DNA from: Halomonas cerina
GTDB lineage: Bacteria; Pseudomonadota; Gammaproteobacteria; Pseudomonadales; Halomonadaceae
DNA: 64,000 bases
Reading direction: 5' to 3'
NCBI RefSeq assembly: GCF_014192215.1
Contig: NZ_JACHXP010000017.1
Span: forward strand, 28,695-92,694
How positions within the stretch are numbered: the stretch's first letter is position 1; every line of letters begins with the position of its first letter. A model generated the notes under the pieces. The model made no database searches. It was given only the letters and a program-made list of their open reading frames with translations, and was not told the DNA's origin. A program made the position numbers and the translations under genes. Of this stretch, positions 36,833-47,769 are shown in pieces.

Positions 36833-37749
36833 TGGCGCGTCGGCGTCGCGGCCTGCCGGTCAACGGCGTGTTGCTGCTGGACAAGCCCCGTGGCCTGTCC
36901 AGCAACCACGTCCTGCAGCGGGCCCGGCGTCTGTTCCAGGCCCAGAAGGCGGGTCATACGGGGACGCTGGACCCCATGGCCACCGGGCTGTTGCCGGTGT
37001 GCTTCGGCGAGGCGACCAAGTTTTCGGCACAGCTGCTGGCCGCCGACAAGGTCTACCGGACCCGGGTCGAGCTGGGCACAGTCACCGACACCGGGGATGC
37101 CGAGGGTGAGGTGGTCGCGCGTCATGCGGTGCCACGGCTCTCCGAGGCCGACATCGAGGACGTGCTGACGCGCTTTCGTGGCGAGATCGACCAGGTGCCC
37201 CCAATGCACTCGGCGCTCAAGCACCAGGGCCGCAAGCTCTACGAGCTGGCCCGCGAGGGCAGGACGGTCGAGCGTGCAGCGCGCCGCGTGAAGGTGTATG
37301 ATGCGCGCCTTCTCTCGTTCGAGGGCGAGGCCTTCGAACTGGAAGTGCACGTGAGCAAAGGCACCTACATTCGCACGCTCGCCGAGGACATCGGCCGGGC
37401 ACTGGGCGGTGGCGCCCACATCAGCGCCCTGCGGCGGCTCAAGACCGGCCCCTTCGAGGCGGCGGGCATGGTCACGCCCGAGGCGCTCGAGGCCCTGCCG
37501 GACCAGGCGGCCCGCGAGGCCGTGCTGTTGCCGGTGGACGTGCTGGTGGCTCATCTGCCACGACTCGTGGTCGATGACGCGGCAGCGCATCGGCTGACTC
37601 ACGGCCAGCCGGCGGGGGTCGACGCCCCCGGTCTCGGCGTGGGCGAGATGGCAAGACTCTACCGCGATGAGGTCTTCCTGGGCCTTGGCGTGGTGACGGG
37701 GCCGCAGGAGGTGGCCCCGAAGCGGCTGCTGAGTAGCGCAGCCGATTGA
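36832..37749 (+). CDS. truB: tRNA pseudouridine(55) synthase TruB
   Basis: A 305-residue synthase forming pseudouridine 55 in the T arm of elongator tRNAs. Catalytic Asp47 lies in [35 protein letters not shown], and [18 protein letters not shown] also match. The C-terminal PUA-like region is present. Translationally coupled to rbfA. rpsO follows 79 bases later. Confidence 0.97.
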   Translation: MARRRRGLPVNGVLLLDKPRGLSSNHVLQRARRLFQAQKAGHTGTLDPMATGLLPVCFGEATKFSAQLLAADKVYRTRVELGTVTDTGDAEGEVVARHAVPRLSEADIEDVLTRFRGEIDQVPPMHSALKHQGRKLYELAREGRTVERAARRVKVYDARLLSFEGEAFELEVHVSKGTYIRTLAEDIGRALGGGAHISALRRLKTGPFEAAGMVTPEALEALPDQAAREAVLLPVDVLVAHLPRLVVDDAAAHRLTHGQPAGVDAPGLGVGEMARLYRDEVFLGLGVVTGPQEVAPKRLLSSAAD

Positions 37750-37769
37750 GGGACGCGACGTTCGAGACT

Positions 37770-37813
37770 GCAAATATGCGTGGTCTCACTCATTCACCAT
37801 TCAGGCATATTGC
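37770..37813 (+). promoter_or_regulatory. Hairpin in the rpsO leader
   Basis: GCAAATATGC (37770-37779) can pair with GCATATTGC (37805-37813), one A bulged, and TGGT with ACCA inside. It ends 16 bases before the rpsO start, near the ribosome site. Ribosomal protein S15 represses its own mRNA through leader structures in several lineages, so this could be such an element. Confidence 0.4.
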
Positions 37814-37828
37814 TTACTGGAGAGACAG

Positions 37829-38098
37829 ATGGCACTGACCGCTGAACAGAAGGCCGAGATCGTCAAGGAATTCAGCCGTGGCGACAACGATACCGGTTCC
37901 CCCGAGGTCCAAGTGGCCCTGCTGAGCGCCAACATCGATGGCCTGCAGGACCACTTCAAGACCAACAAGCAGGATCACCACTCCCGTCGTGGTCTGATCC
38001 GCATGGTCAACCAGCGCCGCAAGCTGCTGGACTACCTGAAGCGCAAGGATTTCGAGCGCTACCAGGCGTTGATCCAGCGTCTTGGCCTGCGTCGCTAA
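37829..38098 (+). CDS. rpsO: 30S ribosomal protein S15
   Basis: An 89-residue S15, the normal length, a primary 16S rRNA-binding protein for the central domain. Conserved segments are [34 protein letters not shown] and [16 protein letters not shown]. Preceded by GGAGAG. A hairpin in the leader and a GC-rich terminator after the gene frame it; pnp follows as in E. coli. Confidence 0.99.
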   Translation: MALTAEQKAEIVKEFSRGDNDTGSPEVQVALLSANIDGLQDHFKTNKQDHHSRRGLIRMVNQRRKLLDYLKRKDFERYQALIQRLGLRR

Positions 38099-38124
38099 GC
38101 GCGACTCGGTATCGGATGACGAGC

Positions 38125-38153
38125 ACGGGCGGCCCCTCGGGGCCGCCCGTTTT
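38125..38153 (+). terminator. Terminator between rpsO and pnp
   Basis: ACGGGCGGCCCC pairs with GGGGCCGCCCGT, with a very tight loop, followed by TTTT. This is a strong intrinsic terminator 27 bases after rpsO. Some read-through or a separate promoter must supply pnp. Confidence 0.8.
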
Positions 38154-38247
38154 CGTCGGCGCGAACAGTGGCTGAGCGTCGCGTCACCCCCTAAAATGGT
38201 CGCCGAGTCAAAACGACCCAAACACAGACAAGTTGAAGGAAGTCGCC

Positions 38248-40380
<2,133 letters not shown>

Positions 40381-40382
40381 GC

Positions 40383-40396
40383 GCCGAGCGCCGAGC
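40383..40396 (+). repeat. Two GCCGAGC heptamers after pnp
   Basis: GCCGAGC at 40383-40389 and 40390-40396, directly after the pnp stop codon and in its sense direction; another copy at 40369-40375 forms the end of the pnp coding sequence. Same unit as the yhbY 3' array (opposite strand). Confidence 0.8.
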
Positions 40397-40404
40397 TGCA
40401 AGGC

Positions 40405-40443
40405 AAAACCGCCACCAGGGTCCTGCCCTGGCGGCGGTTTTTT
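40405..40443 (+). terminator. Terminator after pnp
   Basis: AAAACCGCC-CCAGGG pairs with CCCTGG-GGCGGTTTT (one A/C mismatch, five-base loop), continuing into T residues. A strong intrinsic terminator for pnp. Confidence 0.88.
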
Positions 40444-40457
40444 ATGCGTCGTAGGCC

Positions 40458-40495
40458 CAAAAAAGACGTGCCCCGGGAGTCAATCCCGGGGCACG
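40458..40495 (-). terminator. Terminator of the thiolase gene
   Basis: CGTGCCCCGGGA (40467-40478) and TCCCGGGGCACG (40484-40495) form a 12-base-pair stem with a five-base loop. On the minus strand it is followed by T-rich sequence (complement of the A run at 40459-40464). Confidence 0.85.
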
Positions 40496-40501
40496 CTGTC
40501 T

Positions 40502-40543
40502 GCTAGGCGCTAGGCGCTAGGCGCTAGGCGCTAGGCGCTAGGC
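40502..40543 (-). repeat. Six tandem GCTAGGC heptamers beside the thiolase stop
   Basis: Six perfect GCTAGGC copies end two bases from the thiolase stop codon. In the gene's sense strand the unit is GCCTAGC, identical to the word after greA. Confidence 0.95.
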
Positions 40544-40545
40544 GC

Positions 40546-41721
40546 TTACCGTTCGATGGCGAGCGCCACGCCCTGGCCACCGCCGATGCACAGGGTGGCG
40601 AGACCCTTCTTGGCATCCCGGGCGATCATCTCGTGGACCAGGGTCACCAGGATGCGACAGCCGGAGGCGCCGATGGGATGGCCGATGGCGATAGCCCCGC
40701 CGTTGACGTTGATCTTGGATGCATCCCAGCCGAGTTCCTTGTTGACCGACAGCGCCTGGGCGGCGAAGGCCTCGTTGGCCTCGACCAGGTCGAGATCGTC
40801 CAGACTCCAGCCGGCTTTCTCCAGGCAGCGGCGGGTGGCCGGGGCCGGCCCGATGCCCATGATCGAGGGATCGACGGCGGCGTTGGAGTAGGCCTTGATG
40901 CGGGCCAGCGGCTCGAGGCCCAGCGCCTTGGCCTTCTCGGCGGAGCACAGCATCACCACGGCGGCGCCGTCGTTGATCGAGGAAGCGTTGCCGGCGGTGA
41001 CGGTGCCGTCTTTCTTGAAGGCCGGTCGCATGCCGCCGAGCTTCTCGGCCGTCACATCGCGGGGCCCCTCGTCGGTGTCGAAGACGATCGGGTCACCCTT
41101 GCGCTGGGGGATCTCCACCGGGACGATCTGACCCTTGAACTTGCCCTCCTTGATGGCGGCGGCGGCCTTCTGCTGGGAGCCGGCGGCGAACTCGTCCATC
41201 TGCTCGCGGGTGATGCCGTACTTCTCGGCCAGGTTCTCCGCAGTGATGCCCATGTGATAGTCGTTAAAGGCATCCCACAGGCCATCGTGGACCATGGAGT
41301 CGATGGCCTTCCAGTCGCCCATCCGCTGGCCGGTGCGCGAGTGGGGCAGCACATGCGGCGCCAGCGACATGTTTTCCTGGCCGCCGGCGAGGATCACCTC
41401 GGCGTCGCCGAGCATGATGGCCTGGGCGCCCAGGTGCAGGGCCTTGAGGCCGGAGCCGCAGACCTTGTTGATGGTCATGGCGGGCACGGCATCGGGCAGG
41501 CCGGCCTTGATGGAGGCCTGGCGGGCCGGGTTCTGGCCGACGCCGGCGGTCAGCACCTGGCCGAGCAGCACCTCATCGACCTGCTCTGGCGCGACACCGG
41601 TTTGGGCCAGCACGTCCTTGATGACATGAGCGCCCAGATCGCTGGCGGGTATACCGGCCAGGGAGCCGCCGAAGGTGCCGACGGCGGTACGGCGGGCGGC
41701 AACGATCACCACTTCTTGCAT
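40546..41721 (-). CDS. Acetyl-CoA acetyltransferase (biosynthetic-type thiolase)
   Basis: A 391-residue type II thiolase. The acyl-accepting Cys88 lies in [11 protein letters not shown]; His348 in GHPIGAS and Cys378 in CIGGGQG complete the active site. It condenses two acetyl-CoA to acetoacetyl-CoA (or the reverse) and could feed polyhydroxybutyrate synthesis (PhaA) or short-chain catabolism (AtoB); no pha or ato genes are adjacent, so I give no symbol. Monocistronic, with its own terminator. Confidence 0.93.
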   Translation of the reverse strand: MQEVVIVAARRTAVGTFGGSLAGIPASDLGAHVIKDVLAQTGVAPEQVDEVLLGQVLTAGVGQNPARQASIKAGLPDAVPAMTINKVCGSGLKALHLGAQAIMLGDAEVILAGGQENMSLAPHVLPHSRTGQRMGDWKAIDSMVHDGLWDAFNDYHMGITAENLAEKYGITREQMDEFAAGSQQKAAAAIKEGKFKGQIVPVEIPQRKGDPIVFDTDEGPRDVTAEKLGGMRPAFKKDGTVTAGNASSINDGAAVVMLCSAEKAKALGLEPLARIKAYSNAAVDPSIMGIGPAPATRRCLEKAGWSLDDLDLVEANEAFAAQALSVNKELGWDASKINVNGGAIAIGHPIGASGCRILVTLVHEMIARDAKKGLATLCIGGGQGVALAIER

Positions 41722-41906
41722 GAGACAATCTCCTCTACACGGATAGCAGGCATGCGGCCTTGTCGGAAAGGGCCGGTCAGCGTCGGCCTTCGGACGGCGC
41801 CAGAGATTTCAGCATAGGGGAGTCTTGTGCGGCGCGGCAATCCCCCGTGAGTAAACGCTAGCCGATAGTCGCATGGAGAAGTCCTCTCGGTTACCAGCGT
41901 CCCGCC

Positions 41907-42761
41907 TCAGCGTGGCAGGGTCAGGGTCAGGTTGTCGATCAGGCGGGTCGGGCCCAGGCGCGCCGCGGCCAGCAGCACGACGTCGCGGGTGGTGGCGGTG
42001 ACCGGCCCCAGGTCGGTGGCGCGAAGCTCCAGGTAGTCCGGCTCGAAGCCGGCCGCGCGCAGTCGGGCGATGCCCGCCTCGAGTGTCGGAGTCACGGGCC
42101 CGCCGGCCTCCAGAGCCACCTTCAGGTCGGCCAGGGTGTGATGCAGGCGAGGCGCCAACGCACGCCGCTCGGCATCGAGATAGCCATTGCGCGAGGAGAG
42201 GGCAAGCCCATCCTCGGCACGCACGATGGGCACGCCCACGATCTCGACCGGCACGTGGAGATCCGTCACTAGTCGGCGGATCACCGCCAGCTGTTGATAG
42301 TCCTTCTCGCCGAAACAGGCCAGGTCTGGCTGGACCAGATTGAAAAGCATGGTGACGATGGTCGCTACACCATCGAAGTGGCCGGGACGGGCGCCACCGC
42401 ATAGCCCCTCGCTGACCTCGGGCACGCAGACTCGGGTCTGGGCCTCGAGCCCGCGAGGATAGACGGTGGTGGTGGTGTCCGGGGCGAACAGCAGGTCACA
42501 GCCGGCGGCCTCGAGTTTCTGTTGATCCTCGGCCAGGGTCCGTGGATAGGCCTCCAGGTCTTCATGGGGCCCGAACTGCAGGGGGTTGACGAAGATGGAG
42601 GCCACCACCACGTCGGCCCGCTGGCGGGCCGACGTCACCAGTGCCAGATGGCCTTCGTGCAGGTTGCCCATGGTGGGGACCAGGGCGATGCGCCGTCCCT
42701 CGCGACGATGGGTCGCCAGGATCTGGCGCAGCGTGGGAATCGTCTGCAGGGTCTGCATCAA
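41907..42761 (-). CDS. panC: Pantothenate synthetase
   Basis: A 284-residue enzyme ligating pantoate and beta-alanine with ATP, the last step to pantothenate for CoA. Visible motifs are [15 protein letters not shown] (the HxGH nucleotide signature), [17 protein letters not shown], and [15 protein letters not shown] with the KMSKS-like region LSSRNGYL. It overlaps panB by four bases (ATGA), so panB-panC are translationally coupled. Confidence 0.97.
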   Translation of the reverse strand: MMQTLQTIPTLRQILATHRREGRRIALVPTMGNLHEGHLALVTSARQRADVVVASIFVNPLQFGPHEDLEAYPRTLAEDQQKLEAAGCDLLFAPDTTTTVYPRGLEAQTRVCVPEVSEGLCGGARPGHFDGVATIVTMLFNLVQPDLACFGEKDYQQLAVIRRLVTDLHVPVEIVGVPIVRAEDGLALSSRNGYLDAERRALAPRLHHTLADLKVALEAGGPVTPTLEAGIARLRAAGFEPDYLELRATDLGPVTATTRDVVLLAAARLGPTRLIDNLTLTLPR

Positions 42762-43549
42762 AAACAGTGCTCCTCGGCCGGGAACTGCCGGCCCTTGACC
42801 GCTTCATGGTAGTGCCGGAAGGCCGAGTGGATATCATCGGCCCCGGCCAGGAAGTCCTTGACGAAGCGCGGTGTCCGGCCATGGGTCACGCCCAGCACGT
42901 CATGCATCACCAGGATCTGGCCATCGACATCGGGACCGGCACCGATGCCGATCACCGGGACCTCCAGCGCCTCGCTCACGGCGCGGCCGAGGCTCGCCGG
43001 CACGCACTCCAGCAGGATCACCGAGGCCCCGGCCTCGACCAGCGTCCGGGCGTCCTCAAGGATGCGGCTAGCCTGCTCGGCGTTGCGGCCCTGTACCTTG
43101 TAGCCCCCCAACTGGTAGACGGTCTGCGGTGTCAGTCCCAGGTGGGCGCACACCGGCACGCCGCGGCGGGTCAGCTCACGGATACCGCCGGCCATCCATG
43201 CCTCGCCCTCGACCTTGACCAGCTCGGCGCCGGCACGCATCAGCGCACCGGCATCCGTGAGAAGACGCTCGGTGCTCGCGTTGCTCATGAACGGCAGGTC
43301 GACCATCAATAGGCTCGCGCCCTTACCGCGCGCCACACAGCGGGTGTGGTAGCAGATATCGTCGAGGGTCACCGGCAGGGTACTGGCATGACCCTGCAGG
43401 ACCATCCCCAGGGAATCACCGACCAGTAGCACCTCGATACCGGCCGCGCTCGCCGCGCGGGCGAAGGAGGCGTCGTAGGCGGTCAGGCAACTAAAGGGCT
43501 CACCGGCGCGCTTGAAGGCCTGCAGCGTGCTCAGGGTGACGGTTTTCAT
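42758..43549 (-). CDS. panB: 3-methyl-2-oxobutanoate hydroxymethyltransferase
   Basis: A 263-residue PanB that makes ketopantoate from ketoisovalerate and methylene-tetrahydrofolate. It begins [33 protein letters not shown] and has metal and substrate motifs [30 protein letters not shown] and [14 protein letters not shown]. First gene of the panBC pair; an inverted TGTTACCT repeat lies upstream. Confidence 0.97.
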   Translation of the reverse strand: MKTVTLSTLQAFKRAGEPFSCLTAYDASFARAASAAGIEVLLVGDSLGMVLQGHASTLPVTLDDICYHTRCVARGKGASLLMVDLPFMSNASTERLLTDAGALMRAGAELVKVEGEAWMAGGIRELTRRGVPVCAHLGLTPQTVYQLGGYKVQGRNAEQASRILEDARTLVEAGASVILLECVPASLGRAVSEALEVPVIGIGAGPDVDGQILVMHDVLGVTHGRTPRFVKDFLAGADDIHSAFRHYHEAVKGRQFPAEEHCF

Positions 43550-43614
43550 GGCGTGCTCTCATGGTTGTCGACGGAGTGACGGCATCGCGCCGTGCTCCGT
43601 TTGTAACCCGCAAT

Positions 43615-43651
43615 TGTTACCTGAACCGTGTCGAGGTGTCGATAGGTAACA
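43615..43651. promoter_or_regulatory. TGTTACCT inverted repeat upstream of panB
   Basis: TGTTACCT (43615-43622) and AGGTAACA (43644-43651) are perfect inverted arms 21 bases apart, 66 bases upstream of panB and just after folK. The same half-site word occurs upstream of the crcZ-like promoter. It could be a regulator site or simply a hairpin. Confidence 0.4.
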
Positions 43652-43666
43652 GGTAGCAGGCGCAGC

Positions 43667-44161
43667 TCAGGTATCCGCCGGCATCGGGTGAAGATCGTCG
43701 GTCGCAACGCCGGCGGCCAGGGTGGCGATCGCGCGTCCGTCGGGCAGCCGCAGCTGCGGCGCGAGCTCGGCCAGTGGGTGCAGTACGAAGGCGCGGTTCA
43801 CCAGCTCCGGGTGCGGCAGCGTCAGACGGGGTAGAGCCAGCTGCCTCTCATCGAAGAGTAACAGGTCGAGGTCCAGCGTGCGGGGCCCCCAGCGGCGGCC
43901 GCGCATCCGGCCGTGGCGCTGCTCCAAGGCTTGCAGCTGGTCGAGCAGGGCCAGGGGCGAGAGACGGGTTGCCACCAGGGCCACCGCATTGATGAAGTCG
44001 GGCTGGTCGGCCGGGCCGACCGGGCGGCTGCGGTAGAGACGGGAGTGACGCAGGCGGCGGCACAACGGCAGCCAGTCGAGTTCCTCGAGAGCGGTCTCGA
44101 CATGCCGGCGCGGCGCATCGAGGTTGCTGCCCAGGCCGATCCAGGCGAGATGACGGCGCAT
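43667..44161 (-). CDS. folK: 2-amino-4-hydroxy-6-hydroxymethyldihydropteridine pyrophosphokinase
   Basis: HPPK transfers pyrophosphate from ATP to hydroxymethyl-dihydropterin, the step before FolP. The 164-residue product begins MRRHLAWIGLGSNLDAPRRHV; RSRPVGPADQPDFINAVA and the RWGPRTLDLDLLLFD metal site (two Asp) are clear, followed by LPHPELVNRAFVLHPLAELAP. Its start overlaps the pcnB stop by one base. Confidence 0.96.
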   Translation of the reverse strand: MRRHLAWIGLGSNLDAPRRHVETALEELDWLPLCRRLRHSRLYRSRPVGPADQPDFINAVALVATRLSPLALLDQLQALEQRHGRMRGRRWGPRTLDLDLLLFDERQLALPRLTLPHPELVNRAFVLHPLAELAPQLRLPDGRAIATLAAGVATDDLHPMPADT

Positions 44162-45558
44162 TATTCGTCGCTCGGGGACTGGCGCGGCTTGCGGCGACGA
44201 CGGCGGCGCTTGCGGGGCGTACCGGAGCCGGCCGGGTCGGCGCCCGCCTTGCTCAGCAGGCGGCGCTGCTCGTGTTCATCGGCGTCCTGGAAGGCGGTCC
44301 ACCAGTCGCCGAGCCCAGGGGCCAGCTCGCCGGCGGCCTCGCGGACCAGCAGGAAATCGTAGGCCGCCCGGAAGCGTGGATGCTCGCGGGTCTGGAAGAC
44401 CCGCTTGCCGCGGCGCAGCGGTAGCCGCTGCTGGAGATCCCAAATGTCGCGCATCGGCAAGCTGAAGCGCTTGGGGATCGCCACGTGCTGGAGCTGGCGC
44501 GAGATGATCTTCTGGGAGGCCGCCTGTAGGGCCGGAATCGGTGGCATGCCGTCGGCTTCCAGTCGTGCCTGGTGCTGCTGAACCGGGCCCCACAGCAAAG
44601 CCGCGAAGAGGAAGGCAGGCGTCACGGGGCGCTCCTCGTGGATACGCCGGTCGGTGCTCGCTAGGGCCTGCTCGATGAGCGGTTCTGCCCAGGGGAGTTC
44701 CGCCATGGCTTCCTCGGCCTCGGGGAACAGCATGGCGAACAGGCCGTAGTGGCGCAGCCATCGGAACGTCTCCACCCCGTGGCCGGCCATGAACAACTTG
44801 AGCACCTCGTCGAACAGGCGGGCTGGCGGGATCTGCAGCAGCAGCGCGGCCAGCTCGTGGATGGGCGCCTCGGTGTCGGGGGCCAGGTGGAAGCCGAGCT
44901 TGGCGGCGAAGCGCACGGCACGCAGCATCCGCACCGGGTCTTCGCGATAGCGGGTCGCCGGGTCGCCGATCAGGCGCAGCGTGCGGGTCTCGATGTCCTG
45001 GGCGCCGCCGGCGAAGTCATGGATCGAGAAGTCGGCGATATTGTAGTAGAGGGCATTGACGGTGAAGTCGCGTCGCAGGGCGTCTTCCTCGATGTTGCCC
45101 CAGACGTTGTCGCGCAGCAGCAGGCCATCATCGGACTGCGCCGCGATATGGTCGCCGTGGTCGTCACTCGGCTTGCCCCGGAAGGTGGTGACCTCGATCA
45201 CCTCGCGACCGAAGCGCACGTGCACGATGCGGAAACGTCGCCCGATCAGGCGCGAGTTGCGAAACAGGTCCCGCACCTGTTCCGGGGTGGCGTCGGTGGC
45301 CACGTCGAAGTCCTTGGGCATGCGGCCGAGCAGGGAGTCGCGGATGCAGCCCCCGACCAGGTAGGCCTCATGGCCGGCATTGTGGAGCCGGTAGAGCACC
45401 TTGAGGGCAGCATCGCTGAAGTGCTGGCGAGAGACCGGGTGCTCCTGGCGGGGGATGATGCGTAGCCTGGGGCTGCCGGCCGGCGCATCCTGAGGGCCGA
45501 ACAGCGACCTGAGGCGCTCGCCCGGACTCTGCAGAAAGCGGGTAAAACCTTTGATCAT
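44161..45558 (-). CDS. pcnB: Poly(A) polymerase I
   Basis: A 465-residue nucleotidyltransferase that adds poly(A) tails to RNA 3' ends and promotes decay. The class II pol-beta motif is intact: AYLVGGCIRDSLLGRMPKDFDVATDA, followed by RLIGRRFRIVHVRFG and the RRDFTVNALYYN motif. The C-terminal tail is very basic (RKRRRRRRKPRQ). The start at 45558 (MIKGFTRFLQSPGERL) avoids an upstream extension inside the intergenic RNA region. First gene of pcnB-folk-panB-panC downstream of cbrAB, as in Pseudomonas. Confidence 0.96.
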   Translation of the reverse strand: MIKGFTRFLQSPGERLRSLFGPQDAPAGSPRLRIIPRQEHPVSRQHFSDAALKVLYRLHNAGHEAYLVGGCIRDSLLGRMPKDFDVATDATPEQVRDLFRNSRLIGRRFRIVHVRFGREVIEVTTFRGKPSDDHGDHIAAQSDDGLLLRDNVWGNIEEDALRRDFTVNALYYNIADFSIHDFAGGAQDIETRTLRLIGDPATRYREDPVRMLRAVRFAAKLGFHLAPDTEAPIHELAALLLQIPPARLFDEVLKLFMAGHGVETFRWLRHYGLFAMLFPEAEEAMAELPWAEPLIEQALASTDRRIHEERPVTPAFLFAALLWGPVQQHQARLEADGMPPIPALQAASQKIISRQLQHVAIPKRFSLPMRDIWDLQQRLPLRRGKRVFQTREHPRFRAAYDFLLVREAAGELAPGLGDWWTAFQDADEHEQRRLLSKAGADPAGSGTPRKRRRRRRKPRQSPSDE

Positions 45559-45655
45559 GCGGCGTTGTGACTCGCGGGATACAAAAGCGTTGAGTGTAGC
45601 GGACACTCGACACCTTGCAAAGCATGACGGGAGACGCGGCGGGGTCACGCAGTAG

Positions 45656-45682
45656 ACGGGGGAAGCCACTGGCTTCCCCCGT
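45656..45682 (-). terminator. Hairpin at the predicted 3' end of the CrcZ-like RNA
   Basis: ACGGGGGAAGCC and GGCTTCCCCCGT form a perfect 12-base-pair stem with a three-base loop. It is 98 bases before the pcnB start. No T-run follows on the minus strand (CTACTGCG), so termination efficiency is uncertain and partial read-through into pcnB is likely. Confidence 0.6.
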
Positions 45683-46146
45683 TAAGCAGGCTGCAGCGTC
45701 CCTGCTGCTGATTCTTCTTCGTGATGGCGCATCGCCTTGAATACGCACCACAGTCACCAAGGAGGGTTCAGGCAAGCCGTGTTGTTGTGCTTGTTAGGGG
45801 TCCTGAGGCGACCGTCTCGTATTCAAAACAATCTTCCAACACGACGGCATAAAAACATGCCTCCTCCCGGCTTATTGGCATTGTTGCCGGAAGTGCACCC
45901 TGATGGCTCTTGTTGTTGGTGGTGGCCATGTGCTGGTGCGTCGCGTCCTGGGGTTCCGGGATTCGAGCGTGTTGTTGTTGTGTCTCGAGTGACACGCGTC
46001 GGGGCCGCTGCTGTTCTTGTTGATCGGCACATCGCGTGTCGGTCTGGCCCGACGTTATTGTTGTTGGCGGTGTCGGGCCTTGCCTTGGCCTGCTGCCTTG
46101 TTGTGGTTGTTGGGCAGCGGCAGGCAACCGGAGTTGTTTTTCTTGC
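45656..46146 (-). ncRNA. crcZ: CrcZ-like Hfq-titrating small RNA (candidate)
   Basis: No credible protein is encoded between pcnB and cbrB. Read on the minus strand the region carries CA-rich clusters: near 46131-46142, 46098-46111 (two AACAA words), 46055-46065 (AACAACAATAA), 46012-46021, 45969-45983 (ACAACAACAAC), 45909-45917, 45872-45886 and 45779-45796. Such AAnAAnAA sites are what Hfq with Crc binds in Pseudomonas CrcZ. Transcription would begin near 46146 (GCAAGAAAAACAACTCC) from a sigma-54 promoter and end near the hairpin at 45656, about 490 nt; Pseudomonas CrcZ is about 400 nt. Gene order cbrA-cbrB-RNA-pcnB is the same. Function is inferred. Confidence 0.8.
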
Positions 46147-46156
46147 CCTATAGTGT

Positions 46157-46172
46157 AGCAGGGGGTGTGCCA
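46157..46172 (-). promoter_or_regulatory. Sigma-54 promoter of the CrcZ-like RNA
   Basis: On the minus strand TGGCACACCCCCTGCT has the invariant GG-N10-GC spacing and the full TGGCAC -24 element of the RpoN consensus (TGGCACG-N4-TTGCA). The predicted start lies 12 bases downstream at about 46146. CbrB, encoded immediately upstream, has the GAFTGA sigma-54 contact motif. Confidence 0.85.
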
Positions 46173-46192
46173 ATTGTAATTTTTTATAATAA

Positions 46193-46205
46193 AATCAACA
46201 ATATA
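46193..46205 (-). promoter_or_regulatory. IHF-like site between enhancer and promoter
   Basis: AATCAACAATATA fits the IHF core WATCAA-N4-TTR at all but one position, inside an A/T-rich run (46172-46210) unlike its surroundings. DNA bending between enhancer and sigma-54 promoter is a common arrangement. Confidence 0.45.
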
Positions 46206-46246
46206 AATATTGTCGGCTGGGCGGGCGACGTCGTGTGGTGCGCAAG

Positions 46247-46297
46247 TGTTACCCAGCATGCGCGGTGATGGGGCATTGACTGTGTGGGGAGGTAACA
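46247..46297 (-). promoter_or_regulatory. Candidate CbrB upstream activating sequence
   Basis: TGTTAC (46247-46252) and GTAACA (46292-46297) are inverted hexamers about 100-150 bases upstream of the predicted RNA start. A TGTTAC/GTAACA palindrome is, as I recall, the site proposed for CbrB at Pseudomonas crcZ, though with shorter spacing than the 39 bases seen here. Confidence 0.5.
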
Positions 46298-46333
46298 AAT
46301 GGGGCGGCTCTGCCTCCGAGGCATGAAACGACA

Positions 46334-46357
46334 CGCCCGCGACCTTGGCCGCGGGCG
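46334..46357 (-). terminator. Hairpin after cbrB
   Basis: CGCCCGC (46334-46340) pairs with GCGGGCG (46351-46357), plus one inner G-C pair. It lies 30 bases after the cbrB stop and probably ends the cbrAB transcript; the following T content is modest. Confidence 0.5.
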
Positions 46358-46386
46358 CTTGCACCATGGTCGAATGGCCGTCCGGG

Positions 46387-47746
<1,360 letters not shown>

Positions 47747-47769
<23 letters not shown>

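Noticed and set aside
46238..46254. GGGTAACACTTGCGC on the minus strand as a second sigma-54 promoter
   Set aside because: Spacing between GG and GC is nine or eleven bases, not ten; the element at 46157-46172 fits exactly.
45737..46367. Open frames of 83-199 codons on both strands in the cbrB-pcnB gap
   Set aside because: They overlap in several frames, lack ribosome sites and known motifs, and their residues are CA-repeat translations (Gln/Asn/Thr runs). The sigma-54 promoter and CA clusters explain the region better as an RNA.
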